This document shows, piece after piece, positions 1 to 5,015 of a stretch of DNA of 5,600 bases (position 1 is the stretch's first letter; every line of letters begins with the position of its first letter). Source of the stretch: an uncultured Marinilabiliaceae bacterium (GTDB lineage Bacteria > Bacteroidota > Bacteroidia > Bacteroidales > Marinilabiliaceae); assembly GCA_905235955.1 (NCBI GenBank), contig CAJONN010000126.1:905-6504 (forward strand). The letters run 5' to 3'. The translations under genes were made by a program, and so were the position numbers. Below the pieces are notes generated by a model. It made no database searches. It was not told where the DNA came from and saw only the letters and a list, made by a program, of their open reading frames with translations.

Positions 1-1217
1 TATTTGTGTGTGAGCACAATAGCTCTATTGACGAAGTTGCCAAATATTGCAACGAGTTCGTTGTTGTTGCGTGCCTGAAAATCTTTCCAAGTGAAGTCGT
101 TGTCTTTGGTTTCTGGTGCGTTGGCTGTGAGCACATAGCGCAATACGTCTTGCTTGCCGGGGAAGTCGCGCAAATATTCGTGCATCCAAATAGCCCAGTT
201 GCGCGATGTTGATATTTTGTCACCTTCAAGGTTCAAAAATTCGTTGGCTGGCACATTGTCGGGCAGGTTAAAGTCGCCGTATGCTTTGAGCATGGCTGGG
301 AATACGATGCAGTGAAACACTATGTTGTCTTTGCCAATGAAGTGGAGCATGCGTGTCGATGGATCTTTCCACCACGTTTCCCATGTGTCTGGGCAAATTT
401 CTTTGGTGTTGCTTATGTAGCCTATTGGCGCATCAAACCATACGTAGAGCACTTTACCTTCAGCTCCTTCAACTGGCACGGGTATACCCCAATCAAGATC
501 GCGCGTAACGGCACGTGGCAGCAGGTCCATATCGAGCCAACTTTTACACTGTCCGTATACGTTGGGGCGCCATTCTTTATGTTCATCAAGTATCCATTTG
601 CGCAACCAGCCTTGATGACGGTCGAGTGGCAAATACCAATGTTTGGTTTTGCGCATTACGGGCTTTGAACCTGAGAGTTTGCTTACAGGGTTGATAAGTT
701 CAGTAGGTGAGAGCGATGAACCACATTTTTCACATTGGTCGCCGTATGCGCCAGCTGCGTGGCAACGTGGGCATTCGCCTACTATATAGCGGTCGGCCAA
801 GAAGGTTTTTGCCTCTTCGTCGTAATATTGTTCGCTCTCCTGCTCTACAAATTCACCTTTGTCATATAGCTTACGGAAAAACTCTGATGCTGTCTGATGA
901 TGAGTTTCTGACGATGTACGTGAATATACATCGAACGATATGCCAAACTCTTTGAACGACTCTTTGATGAGTGTGTGATAGCGGTCTACAACATCTTGTG
1001 GTGTGATGCCTTCTTTGCGTGCACGTATTGTTATAGGTACACCATGTTCATCGCTACCACCAACAAAGAGGACTTCTTCGCCTTTGAGGCGCAAATAACG
1101 CACATATATATCGGCCGGAACATACACACCGGCAAGGTGACCAATATGCACCGGACCATTGGCGTATGGCAAGGCCGATGTTACAAGTGTTCGTTTATAC
1201 TTTTTATCTTCACTCAT
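1..1217 (-). CDS. metG: Methionyl-tRNA synthetase, N-terminal 405 codons (runs off left edge)
   Basis: This enzyme charges tRNA-Met with methionine in the cytoplasm, using ATP. Reading the minus strand from the ATG at 1217-1215 gives 405 uninterrupted codons up to the window edge. The class I HIGH signature is at residues 24-27 (HIGH followed by LAG). A four-cysteine zinc knuckle lies at C149-x2-C152 and C162-x2-C165. The second signature appears as KISTS at 334-338, a common variant of KMSKS. The motif SDEHG at 55-59 and the segment [11 protein letters not shown] at 259-269 are also typical of MetG. Enzymes of this type in Bacteroidetes are usually near 680 residues, so about 275 residues are missing: the rest of the anticodon-binding domain and probably a C-terminal tRNA-binding domain. 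The start is supported by the first in-frame ATG lying about 26 bases from a predicted transcription start. Identification is secure from the motifs; nothing unusual was seen in the catalytic part. Confidence 0.97.
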   Translation of the reverse strand, partial: MSEDKKYKRTLVTSALPYANGPVHIGHLAGVYVPADIYVRYLRLKGEEVLFVGGSDEHGVPITIRARKEGITPQDVVDRYHTLIKESFKEFGISFDVYSRTSSETHHQTASEFFRKLYDKGEFVEQESEQYYDEEAKTFLADRYIVGECPRCHAAGAYGDQCEKCGSSLSPTELINPVSKLSGSKPVMRKTKHWYLPLDRHQGWLRKWILDEHKEWRPNVYGQCKSWLDMDLLPRAVTRDLDWGIPVPVEGAEGKVLYVWFDAPIGYISNTKEICPDTWETWWKDPSTRMLHFIGKDNIVFHCIVFPAMLKAYGDFNLPDNVPANEFLNLEGDKISTSRNWAIWMHEYLRDFPGKQDVLRYVLTANAPETKDNDFTWKDFQARNNNELVAIFGNFVNRAIVLTHK

Positions 1218-1250
1218 CGTTTAATCAAATTTTCTTTCAATTTCAGAGCG

Positions 1251-1258
1251 CAAAGTTA
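1251..1258 (-). promoter_or_regulatory. Probable metG promoter, Bacteroidetes -7 box
   Basis: On the minus strand this reads TAACTTTG, a full match to the Bacteroidetes -7 consensus TAnnTTTG used by the primary sigma factor. It lies 33 bases before the metG ATG, so the leader would be only about 25 bases. No TTTG is visible at the -33 position. The call rests on the motif and its position. Confidence 0.6.
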
Positions 1259-1344
1259 AACATTATTGTTGGGATTATGCCTATTGTGATAATGTGGGTT
1301 GAGTTTATATTTTCGCTACTCCGCTCAATCTTCTTTCAAAACCA

Positions 1345-1404
1345 TAAAAAATGCAAAAACTGGTTGGGAGTTGACAATGTTTTTGCCAAAATCCCCAACC
1401 AGTT
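1345..1404 (-). terminator. Rho-independent terminator after the beta-barrel gene
   Basis: An 11-bp perfect inverted repeat (AACTGGTTGGG at 1358-1368 and CCCAACCAGTT at 1394-1404) encloses a 25-base loop. On the minus strand the stem is followed at once by TTTTTGCATTTTTT. It lies 35 bases past the stop codon of the beta-barrel gene and upstream of the metG promoter, so it should insulate metG. The loop is long for a classic terminator, although short internal pairing (TTG with CAA) could shorten it. Confidence 0.7.
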
Positions 1405-1438
1405 GTATGTTTTACCACGTAAAGTGGTGCTTATTTTT

Positions 1439-2131
1439 TTAGAAAATATACTTGACGCCAAAGCTTACTGAGCTAATATTGTCGTTGATGCCCCAGCTGA
1501 ATACGTTAACTGATTCGTCATCAGCATCGACTTCATGTCCATCATAATTATATTTCTTAGGTTTCACATGAGCAAATACAATGTGTCCGATGCCCAAACC
1601 TGCATTGATATATATATGGTCGGTTGCACGATATTCAAAATTAGCAAAGTCGAAACCAAAGCCTACACCAAAGTCTTTTTCCCAATTTTCAATGCTTTTC
1701 TTATCTTCTCTATATTCTCTGGTATTTTTGATAAGAGAAAAAGCTACATCGAATCGTGGAGTCCAATAGAGTTTTTCGGTGATGCCTGCATAGTAACTGG
1801 CTGTAGGACTAAAGTAGAATATGCGTTGACGGCTTTTGTAGTCGCCATATTCGCTATCTATAGTTTCATCTTTTGATACAGCTAAGCTAGCGCCAAGTTG
1901 GAATCCAACGCTAAATTTGTTGTTGATTATTACGCCAACTTCTGGGCTGATGCCAAATGCAAAGTTACCCTCTTTAGTAGTAAATGTTGCCTTTCTGTTG
2001 TTTTCATAATCAACATCTTTTTCTGTTGTACGCTGACCACCAAGGTTCAATGCAGTACCGAGATAAACTTTTTGGGCAAAAGTTTCGCCCGCAATAAGAG
2101 CAAAAAATGCAATAAGTAATGTCTTTTTCAT
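1439..2131 (-). CDS. Secreted outer-membrane beta-barrel protein of unknown function, 230 residues
   Basis: The first 20 residues (MKKTLLIAFFALIAGETFAQ) form a classic Sec signal peptide, probably cut near the Ala-Gln pair. The mature part alternates short amphipathic, Gly- and aromatic-rich strands with charged turns. Examples are YLGTALNLGG at 23-32, FAFGISPEVGVI at 58-69, FSVGFQLGASLAV at 73-85, IYINAGLGIGHIVF at 173-186 and VSFGVKYIF at 222-230. The C-terminal residue is Phe, the typical end of an outer-membrane protein recognised by the BAM complex. Size and pattern fit a small barrel of about eight strands, as in the porin-like and OmpW/OmpA-type barrel families common in Bacteroidetes. 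Two strongly charged segments (about 33-54 and 136-153) would be extracellular loops or periplasmic turns. I do not recognise a specific function. The gene stands alone, with its own promoter module, a leader of about 135 bases and a terminator. Family confidence is good; role is unknown. Confidence 0.88.
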   Translation of the reverse strand: MKKTLLIAFFALIAGETFAQKVYLGTALNLGGQRTTEKDVDYENNRKATFTTKEGNFAFGISPEVGVIINNKFSVGFQLGASLAVSKDETIDSEYGDYKSRQRIFYFSPTASYYAGITEKLYWTPRFDVAFSLIKNTREYREDKKSIENWEKDFGVGFGFDFANFEYRATDHIYINAGLGIGHIVFAHVKPKKYNYDGHEVDADDESVNVFSWGINDNISSVSFGVKYIF

Positions 2132-2226
2132 TGCGTTAGTTTTCGTTTATTTCTTGGATATTTTTTAATTTAGGTTCAATGCTTTCAACTAATCGCACAA
2201 AATGTGTTTTTAAGCAACTGTCCCAA

Positions 2227-2266
2227 AAAACAAACAGCTATATCCAAAAATTGAGCTGTTTTGTTT
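2227..2266 (-). other. Hairpin at the predicted 5' end of the beta-barrel mRNA
   Basis: Plus-strand arms AAAACAAACAGCT (2227-2239) and AGCTGTTTTGTTT (2254-2266) are complementary over about 12 to 13 bp with one bulged base, around a 14-base loop. On the minus strand the structure starts about where transcription should begin (near 2267, from the -7 box at 2274-2281). A 5'-terminal stem is a plausible mRNA stabiliser. Because the 3' arm ends in a T-rich stretch, early termination is also conceivable. The pairing is seen directly; the role is inferred. Confidence 0.5.
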
Positions 2267-2273
2267 CTGAGTA

Positions 2274-2345
2274 CAAAGTTAATATTATGATTTTTACCCC
2301 CCCTATTTATTGATATTTTAACATGAATTTATGTTTATTAACATG
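2274..2345 (-). promoter_or_regulatory. G-tract promoter module upstream of the beta-barrel gene
   Basis: Read on the minus strand, the region holds CATGTTAA at 2345-2338 and again at 2325-2318 (20 bp apart), then a run of seven G at 2303-2297. These are followed by TAAAAAT, AATATT and a perfect -7 box TAACTTTG at 2281-2274. The G run ends 15 bases before the -7 box and so covers the position of a -33 element. The same order and nearly the same spacing recur on the plus strand before the lipoprotein gene at 4861-4933. The promoter call is supported by the -7 box and by the position 143 bases before the start codon. A regulator binding the direct repeats is inferred. Confidence 0.65.
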
Positions 2346-2347
2346 CT

Positions 2348-2452
2348 TAAGTTTGACAAGTAGGAATATACTGCAAACAAGCCCTGAAGGCTCGATAGAC
2401 CACAAGCAGTGGTGTAGCGCAGCAAAACTACTGCGCACATATCCACCAACAA
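2348..2452. other. Unassigned intergenic segment with three small hairpins
   Basis: This stretch lies between the beta-barrel promoter module and the tonB terminator and holds no convincing gene. Three short inverted repeats follow each other: AGCC/GGCT at 2380-2392, CCAC/GTGG at 2400-2412, and TGTaGCGCAG/CTGCGCACA at 2413-2439 (nine pairs with one bulged A). A plus-strand TAAGTTTG at 2348-2355 matches the -7 consensus and could start a short RNA through the hairpins, but no U-tailed terminator is visible on that strand. CTGCAAACAA at 2371-2380 is repeated exactly at 2486-2495 inside the tonB terminator. A small RNA is possible but unproven; decayed or spacer DNA is equally possible. Confidence 0.3.
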
Positions 2453-2498
2453 ACAAAAAAGGTTGTCTGCAGATAAATAAACATCTGCAAACAACCTT
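2453..2498 (-). terminator. Rho-independent terminator of tonB
   Basis: A 16-position stem with one C/A mismatch (AAGGTTGT then TGCAGAT at 2459-2474; ATCTGCA then ACAACCTT at 2483-2498) closes an 8-base loop. On the minus strand it runs directly into a run of T at 2460-2455. It begins 33 bases beyond the tonB stop codon. No T run follows it on the plus strand, so it works in the minus direction only. Confidence 0.85.
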
Positions 2499-2531
2499 AA
2501 AGGTATCGTAATCTATTGAAAAAAGTCTGGA

Positions 2532-3218
2532 TTACTGAAGTACGAAGTTGATAGGCACTGTGTAAGAAACCTTCACAGCTTTACCTCGTTGCATACCAGC
2601 TTCCCATTTAGGCATCGACTGAACCACGCGAACGGCCTCTTTATCGAGGTTTGGATCGAACGGACGTGCAACTTTTACGTTGGTCACTTCGCCGTTTTTG
2701 TTCACAACGAATGAAACGAAAACGCGTCCCTGAATACCGTTCTCCTGTGCTATGACAGGATATTTGACTGACTGAGCCAAATATTTGCGCAATGCTTCTT
2801 CGCCACCGGGGAATTGAGGCATCTTTTCTACAATGAGGAATACCTCTTCTTCTTCAACTGGCTCTTCTTCTTTTACCTCTATTTCCTGATACTCTATTTC
2901 AGTATCTTCATCCATTTCAGAATCGAGAAGATCGAGCTCGTCGTTTATTTCAGTCTGGTCATCAACAATATTGATGACGTCAACCATCTTGGGAGGTGGC
3001 GGCGGTGGTGGTGGTTTGATTTCGTCCATCTTGGTGATTGGAACGATCTCTTCCTCAACCGCAACCTCTTCGGGCATATCATTAACGTTTATCTGATCAT
3101 TTTGACTTGTCCATTCAAATGCTGCCAAAACAACACCAAGAACAATGGCTAAGCCAATCTCAGTAAACAACCCCTTCTTGTTTTCAAGGTCCGCTTTGGG
3201 TGTCTTTTTGATTTCCAT
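2532..3218 (-). CDS. tonB: TonB energy-transducer protein, 228 residues
   Basis: TonB spans the periplasm and passes proton-motive energy from an ExbB-ExbD motor to TonB-dependent (including SusC-type) outer-membrane transporters. A short basic cytoplasmic N-terminus (residues 1-17) is followed by one membrane anchor at about 18-35. The periplasmic linker is very acidic and contains eight consecutive prolines at 69-76. An Asp/Glu-rich stretch runs from about 85 to 126. The C-terminal TonB domain spans about 130-228 and shows MPQFPGGEEALRKYL, YPVIAQENGIQGRVFVSFVV, NKNGEV and the closing VPINFVLQ, all typical of Bacteroidetes TonB proteins. No exbB or exbD gene is visible nearby. The acidic linker is common in this lineage, unlike the Lys-Pro and Glu-Pro repeats of enterobacterial TonB. 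The gene has a strong terminator and only a weak promoter of its own. Which transporters it serves cannot be told; genomes of this group carry several TonB paralogues. Confidence 0.93.
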   Translation of the reverse strand: MEIKKTPKADLENKKGLFTEIGLAIVLGVVLAAFEWTSQNDQINVNDMPEEVAVEEEIVPITKMDEIKPPPPPPPPKMVDVINIVDDQTEINDELDLLDSEMDEDTEIEYQEIEVKEEEPVEEEEVFLIVEKMPQFPGGEEALRKYLAQSVKYPVIAQENGIQGRVFVSFVVNKNGEVTNVKVARPFDPNLDKEAVRVVQSMPKWEAGMQRGKAVKVSYTVPINFVLQ

Positions 3219-3289
3219 AGTTTAACAATTTAAGCCTGCGGGGCTCGTTATTTATTTCAAGTCAAGTAATTCAAGTGTGTTCTGAGTGC

Positions 3290-3323
3290 CAAATTACACT
3301 TTTTATTTCACATATAACCCAAA
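3290..3323 (-). promoter_or_regulatory. Weak candidate promoter for tonB
   Basis: On the minus strand TTTG at 3323-3320 (a -33-like element) is followed after 23 bases by TAATTTG at 3296-3290. That is the -7 consensus with one base missing between TA and TTTG. It would give a leader of about 65 bases. As no terminator is visible after metK, tonB may also be reached by read-through. Low confidence because the match is imperfect. Confidence 0.35.
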
Positions 3324-3387
3324 AACGATTATTTTCTTTATTTTTTTTCAGAAAACAATACATTTTTTGCGTTTTACTGCTGTTGGC

Positions 3388-4638
3388 TCAGAGGTTGAAT
3401 GCTTTTTTGATATTGTCGACGTAGTCAAGTTTTTCCCATGTAAAGAACTCAACTTCTTTCTCTGTTTCTTTGCCGTCAACATATATTTTGACTTTGCCTT
3501 TGTATGGTTTTCTACCAACGTGTCCGTATGCTGCAGTTGGCTCAAATATTGGATTTTTGAGTCCGAAGCGCTTGGTAATGGCACTTGGGCGCATATCGAA
3601 GAGCTGAGCTACTTTTGAAGCTATTTCGCCATCGGTGAAGTTTACTTTTGATGTGCCGTATGTGTTGACGTAGAGTCCTACGGGCTGTGCTACACCTATG
3701 GCGTATGCTACTTGCACTAATGCTTCGTCGGCCACGCCAGCTGCTACAAGGTTTTTGGCTATGTGACGTGCTGCGTATGCTGCTGAGCGGTCAACTTTTG
3801 ATGAGTCTTTGCCTGAGAATGCTCCACCACCATGTGCACCTTTGCCACCGTAGGTGTCAACTATTATTTTGCGACCTGTGAGGCCTGTGTCGCCATGCGG
3901 ACCGCCGATGACGAATTTGCCTGTTGGGTTGACAAAGAGTTTGTAGTCGGCTGTAAAAAGTTTCTGTATTTGTGCGGGTAGTTTAGCTACAAGGCGTTTG
4001 ATGAGTATCTCTTTTACGTCGGTGCGTATCTGAGCAAGCATTGTTTCATCATCGGCAAACTCATCGTGCTGAGTAGATACTACTATAGTATCTATTTTGT
4101 TTGGAGTGTTGTCGTTGTTGTATTCTATAGTTACTTGGCTCTTGGCATCGGGGCGCAAGTAGGTCATTTGCTTGCCTTCGCGACGTATTGCATCGAGTTC
4201 GATGAGTAGGTTGTGGGCAAGGTAGATGGGCAGTGGCATATAGTCTTCTGTGTCGCGACAAGCATAACCAAACATCATGCCTTGGTCGCCAGCACCTTGT
4301 TCTTCTTCTTTTGAACGTTCAACGCCACGATTGATGTCGGCCGACTGTGCGTGGAGTGCTGATATGATACCACACGAGCCAGCATCGTATTTATATTCAG
4401 CTTTGTTGTAGCCAATGCGTTCGATGGTGCGACGAGCTACTTCGTCAACATTTACAAAGCCTGTTGATTTTATTTCACCAGCAACAACGGTCAGACCGGT
4501 TGTAACGAGTGTTTCGCATGCAACTTTCGACTCTGAGTCTTGAGCAAGTAGGTTGTCGAGAATAGCATCAGAAATTTGGTCGGCTACCTTGTCGGGATGA
4601 CCGGCCGAAACAGATTCAGAGGTAAAATAGTATCCCAT
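3388..4638 (-). CDS. metK: S-adenosylmethionine synthetase (methionine adenosyltransferase), 416 residues
   Basis: MetK makes S-adenosylmethionine from methionine and ATP, releasing phosphate and diphosphate, and acts as a cytoplasmic tetramer. The N-terminal motif GHPDK at 13-17 carries the catalytic His14 together with Asp16 and Lys17. The first family signature, [12 protein letters not shown], is at 115-126. The ATP-loop signature GGGAFSGKD is at 270-278, followed by [13 protein letters not shown]. The segment [13 protein letters not shown] at 245-257 is also diagnostic. No active-site residue appears altered. The length is somewhat above the roughly 384 residues of E. coli MetK. Much of the excess lies in the C-terminal 375-405 region ([15 protein letters not shown] and onward), which I associate with the Bacteroidetes form. 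The ATG at 4638 is chosen because the conserved family N-terminus begins there. The gene has its own promoter and a leader of about 125 bases with a probable SAM-sensing fold, which would give product feedback. Confidence 0.97.
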   Translation of the reverse strand: MGYYFTSESVSAGHPDKVADQISDAILDNLLAQDSESKVACETLVTTGLTVVAGEIKSTGFVNVDEVARRTIERIGYNKAEYKYDAGSCGIISALHAQSADINRGVERSKEEEQGAGDQGMMFGYACRDTEDYMPLPIYLAHNLLIELDAIRREGKQMTYLRPDAKSQVTIEYNNDNTPNKIDTIVVSTQHDEFADDETMLAQIRTDVKEILIKRLVAKLPAQIQKLFTADYKLFVNPTGKFVIGGPHGDTGLTGRKIIVDTYGGKGAHGGGAFSGKDSSKVDRSAAYAARHIAKNLVAAGVADEALVQVAYAIGVAQPVGLYVNTYGTSKVNFTDGEIASKVAQLFDMRPSAITKRFGLKNPIFEPTAAYGHVGRKPYKGKVKIYVDGKETEKEVEFFTWEKLDYVDNIKKAFNL

Positions 4639-4680
4639 TTTTTGAATAGAAAAAATAAATTTGTTGTAGTGTGTATTCTG

Positions 4681-4765
4681 GAAAGTGATAGAGATGGTAA
4701 AGAATGCATTTTAGCAGTTTTTTATAGTGGTTGCAATTGGCAAATCCGTCCACTCTTTCTCTTTC
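4681..4765 (-). promoter_or_regulatory. SAM-II-like riboswitch and competing long-range stem in the metK leader
   Basis: The minus-strand leader contains a fold that matches the SAM-II (metA-type) aptamer in order and spacing. P1 is AGUGG (4754-4750) with CCACU (4730-4726), closing a 19-base loop that contains GAUUUG and ends in UUGCAA. It is followed by AUAAA and then UGCUAAAA. The loop UUGCA can pair with UGCUAA, leaving the inner U bulged, which forms the pseudoknot where SAM-II binds its ligand. The aptamer core covers about 4705-4754. Outside it, the leader start GAAAGAGAAAGAGUGG (4765-4750) can instead pair with CCAUCUCUAUCACUUUC (4697-4681), using the same GUGG that forms P1. This offers a plausible two-state switch. 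The sequence elements are seen directly; the class assignment is from memory of the family consensus, and SAM binding is inferred. The start codon is about 65 bases further on, so simple ribosome-site masking by the pseudoknot is not obvious. Confidence 0.65.
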
Positions 4766-4770
4766 GGGCG

Positions 4771-4778
4771 CAAAGGTA
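4771..4778 (-). promoter_or_regulatory. Probable metK promoter, Bacteroidetes -7 box
   Basis: TACCTTTG on the minus strand matches TAnnTTTG in full. Transcription would start near 4765, exactly at the first base of the leader structure described for metK. No clear TTTG is seen at -33. Confidence 0.6.
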
Positions 4779-4860
4779 AAAAATAATTACTATTATAGTG
4801 TTGATGAGCGAAGTAATTCTTTCCTTTTTTTATAGCGGTTCTTAATCATATTGATAGAAT

Positions 4861-4933
4861 TTGTTAATAAGTATTAATATATTGTTAATGATAGTTAAAT
4901 GGGGGGGGGTAAAAATGCAATATTGTATGTTTG
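4861..4933 (+). promoter_or_regulatory. G-tract promoter module upstream of the lipoprotein gene
   Basis: TTGTTAAT occurs at 4861-4868 and 4882-4889, 21 bp apart. Related GTATTAATA (4871-4879) and TAGTTAAAT (4892-4900) lie between and after them, giving roughly 10-11 bp periodicity. A run of nine G follows at 4901-4909, then TAAAAAT, AATATT and the -7 box TATGTTTG at 4926-4933. The G run ends 16 bases before the -7 box. The layout closely matches the module at 2274-2345 on the other strand. Transcription would start near 4939, giving a leader of about 77 bases before the ATG at 5016. Direct GTTAA repeats about 21 bp apart resemble the spacing known for LytTR-type response regulators, but the match to their consensus is partial. 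Confidence 0.65.
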
Positions 4934-4938
4934 TTATC

Positions 4939-4975
4939 TGAAATAGATGCAGCTAACTCTGATGTATCAATTTCA
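4939..4975 (+). other. Hairpin at the predicted 5' end of the lipoprotein mRNA
   Basis: TGAAATAGAT (4939-4948) pairs with ATCAATTTCA (4966-4975) in nine of ten positions, with one A/A mismatch and a 17-base loop. It starts at the position expected for transcription initiation from the -7 box at 4926-4933, paralleling the hairpin that opens the beta-barrel mRNA. A stabilising role is inferred. Confidence 0.4.
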
Positions 4976-5015
4976 AGTATTTCTAAACATATTTAATATT
5001 TATAAATCATTCAGA

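Noticed and set aside
312..668. Plus-strand open frame of 118 codons
   Set aside because: It lies opposite metG, whose motifs fix the minus strand as coding.
1414..1428. ACCAC-GTAAA-GTGGT hairpin followed by a T run on the plus strand
   Set aside because: The stem is only 5 bp and no plus-strand gene lies upstream; it is probably just part of the 3' end of the beta-barrel mRNA.
1535..1876. Plus-strand open frame of 113 codons opposite the beta-barrel gene
   Set aside because: The minus-strand frame has a signal peptide, barrel strands and a terminal Phe; the plus frame has none of these.
2323..2511. Plus-strand open frame of 62 codons in the intergenic region
   Set aside because: It reads through the orphan hairpins and the tonB terminator stem, its composition is not protein-like, and it resembles no family I know.
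2990..3015. GGT/GGC-rich microsatellite-like stretch
   Set aside because: It is the complement of the codons for eight prolines in the TonB linker, with mixed codons, and is explained by the protein.
3300..3387. Search for a metK terminator
   Set aside because: Only A- and T-rich runs are present with no stable stem next to them, so no terminator is called; read-through to tonB stays possible.
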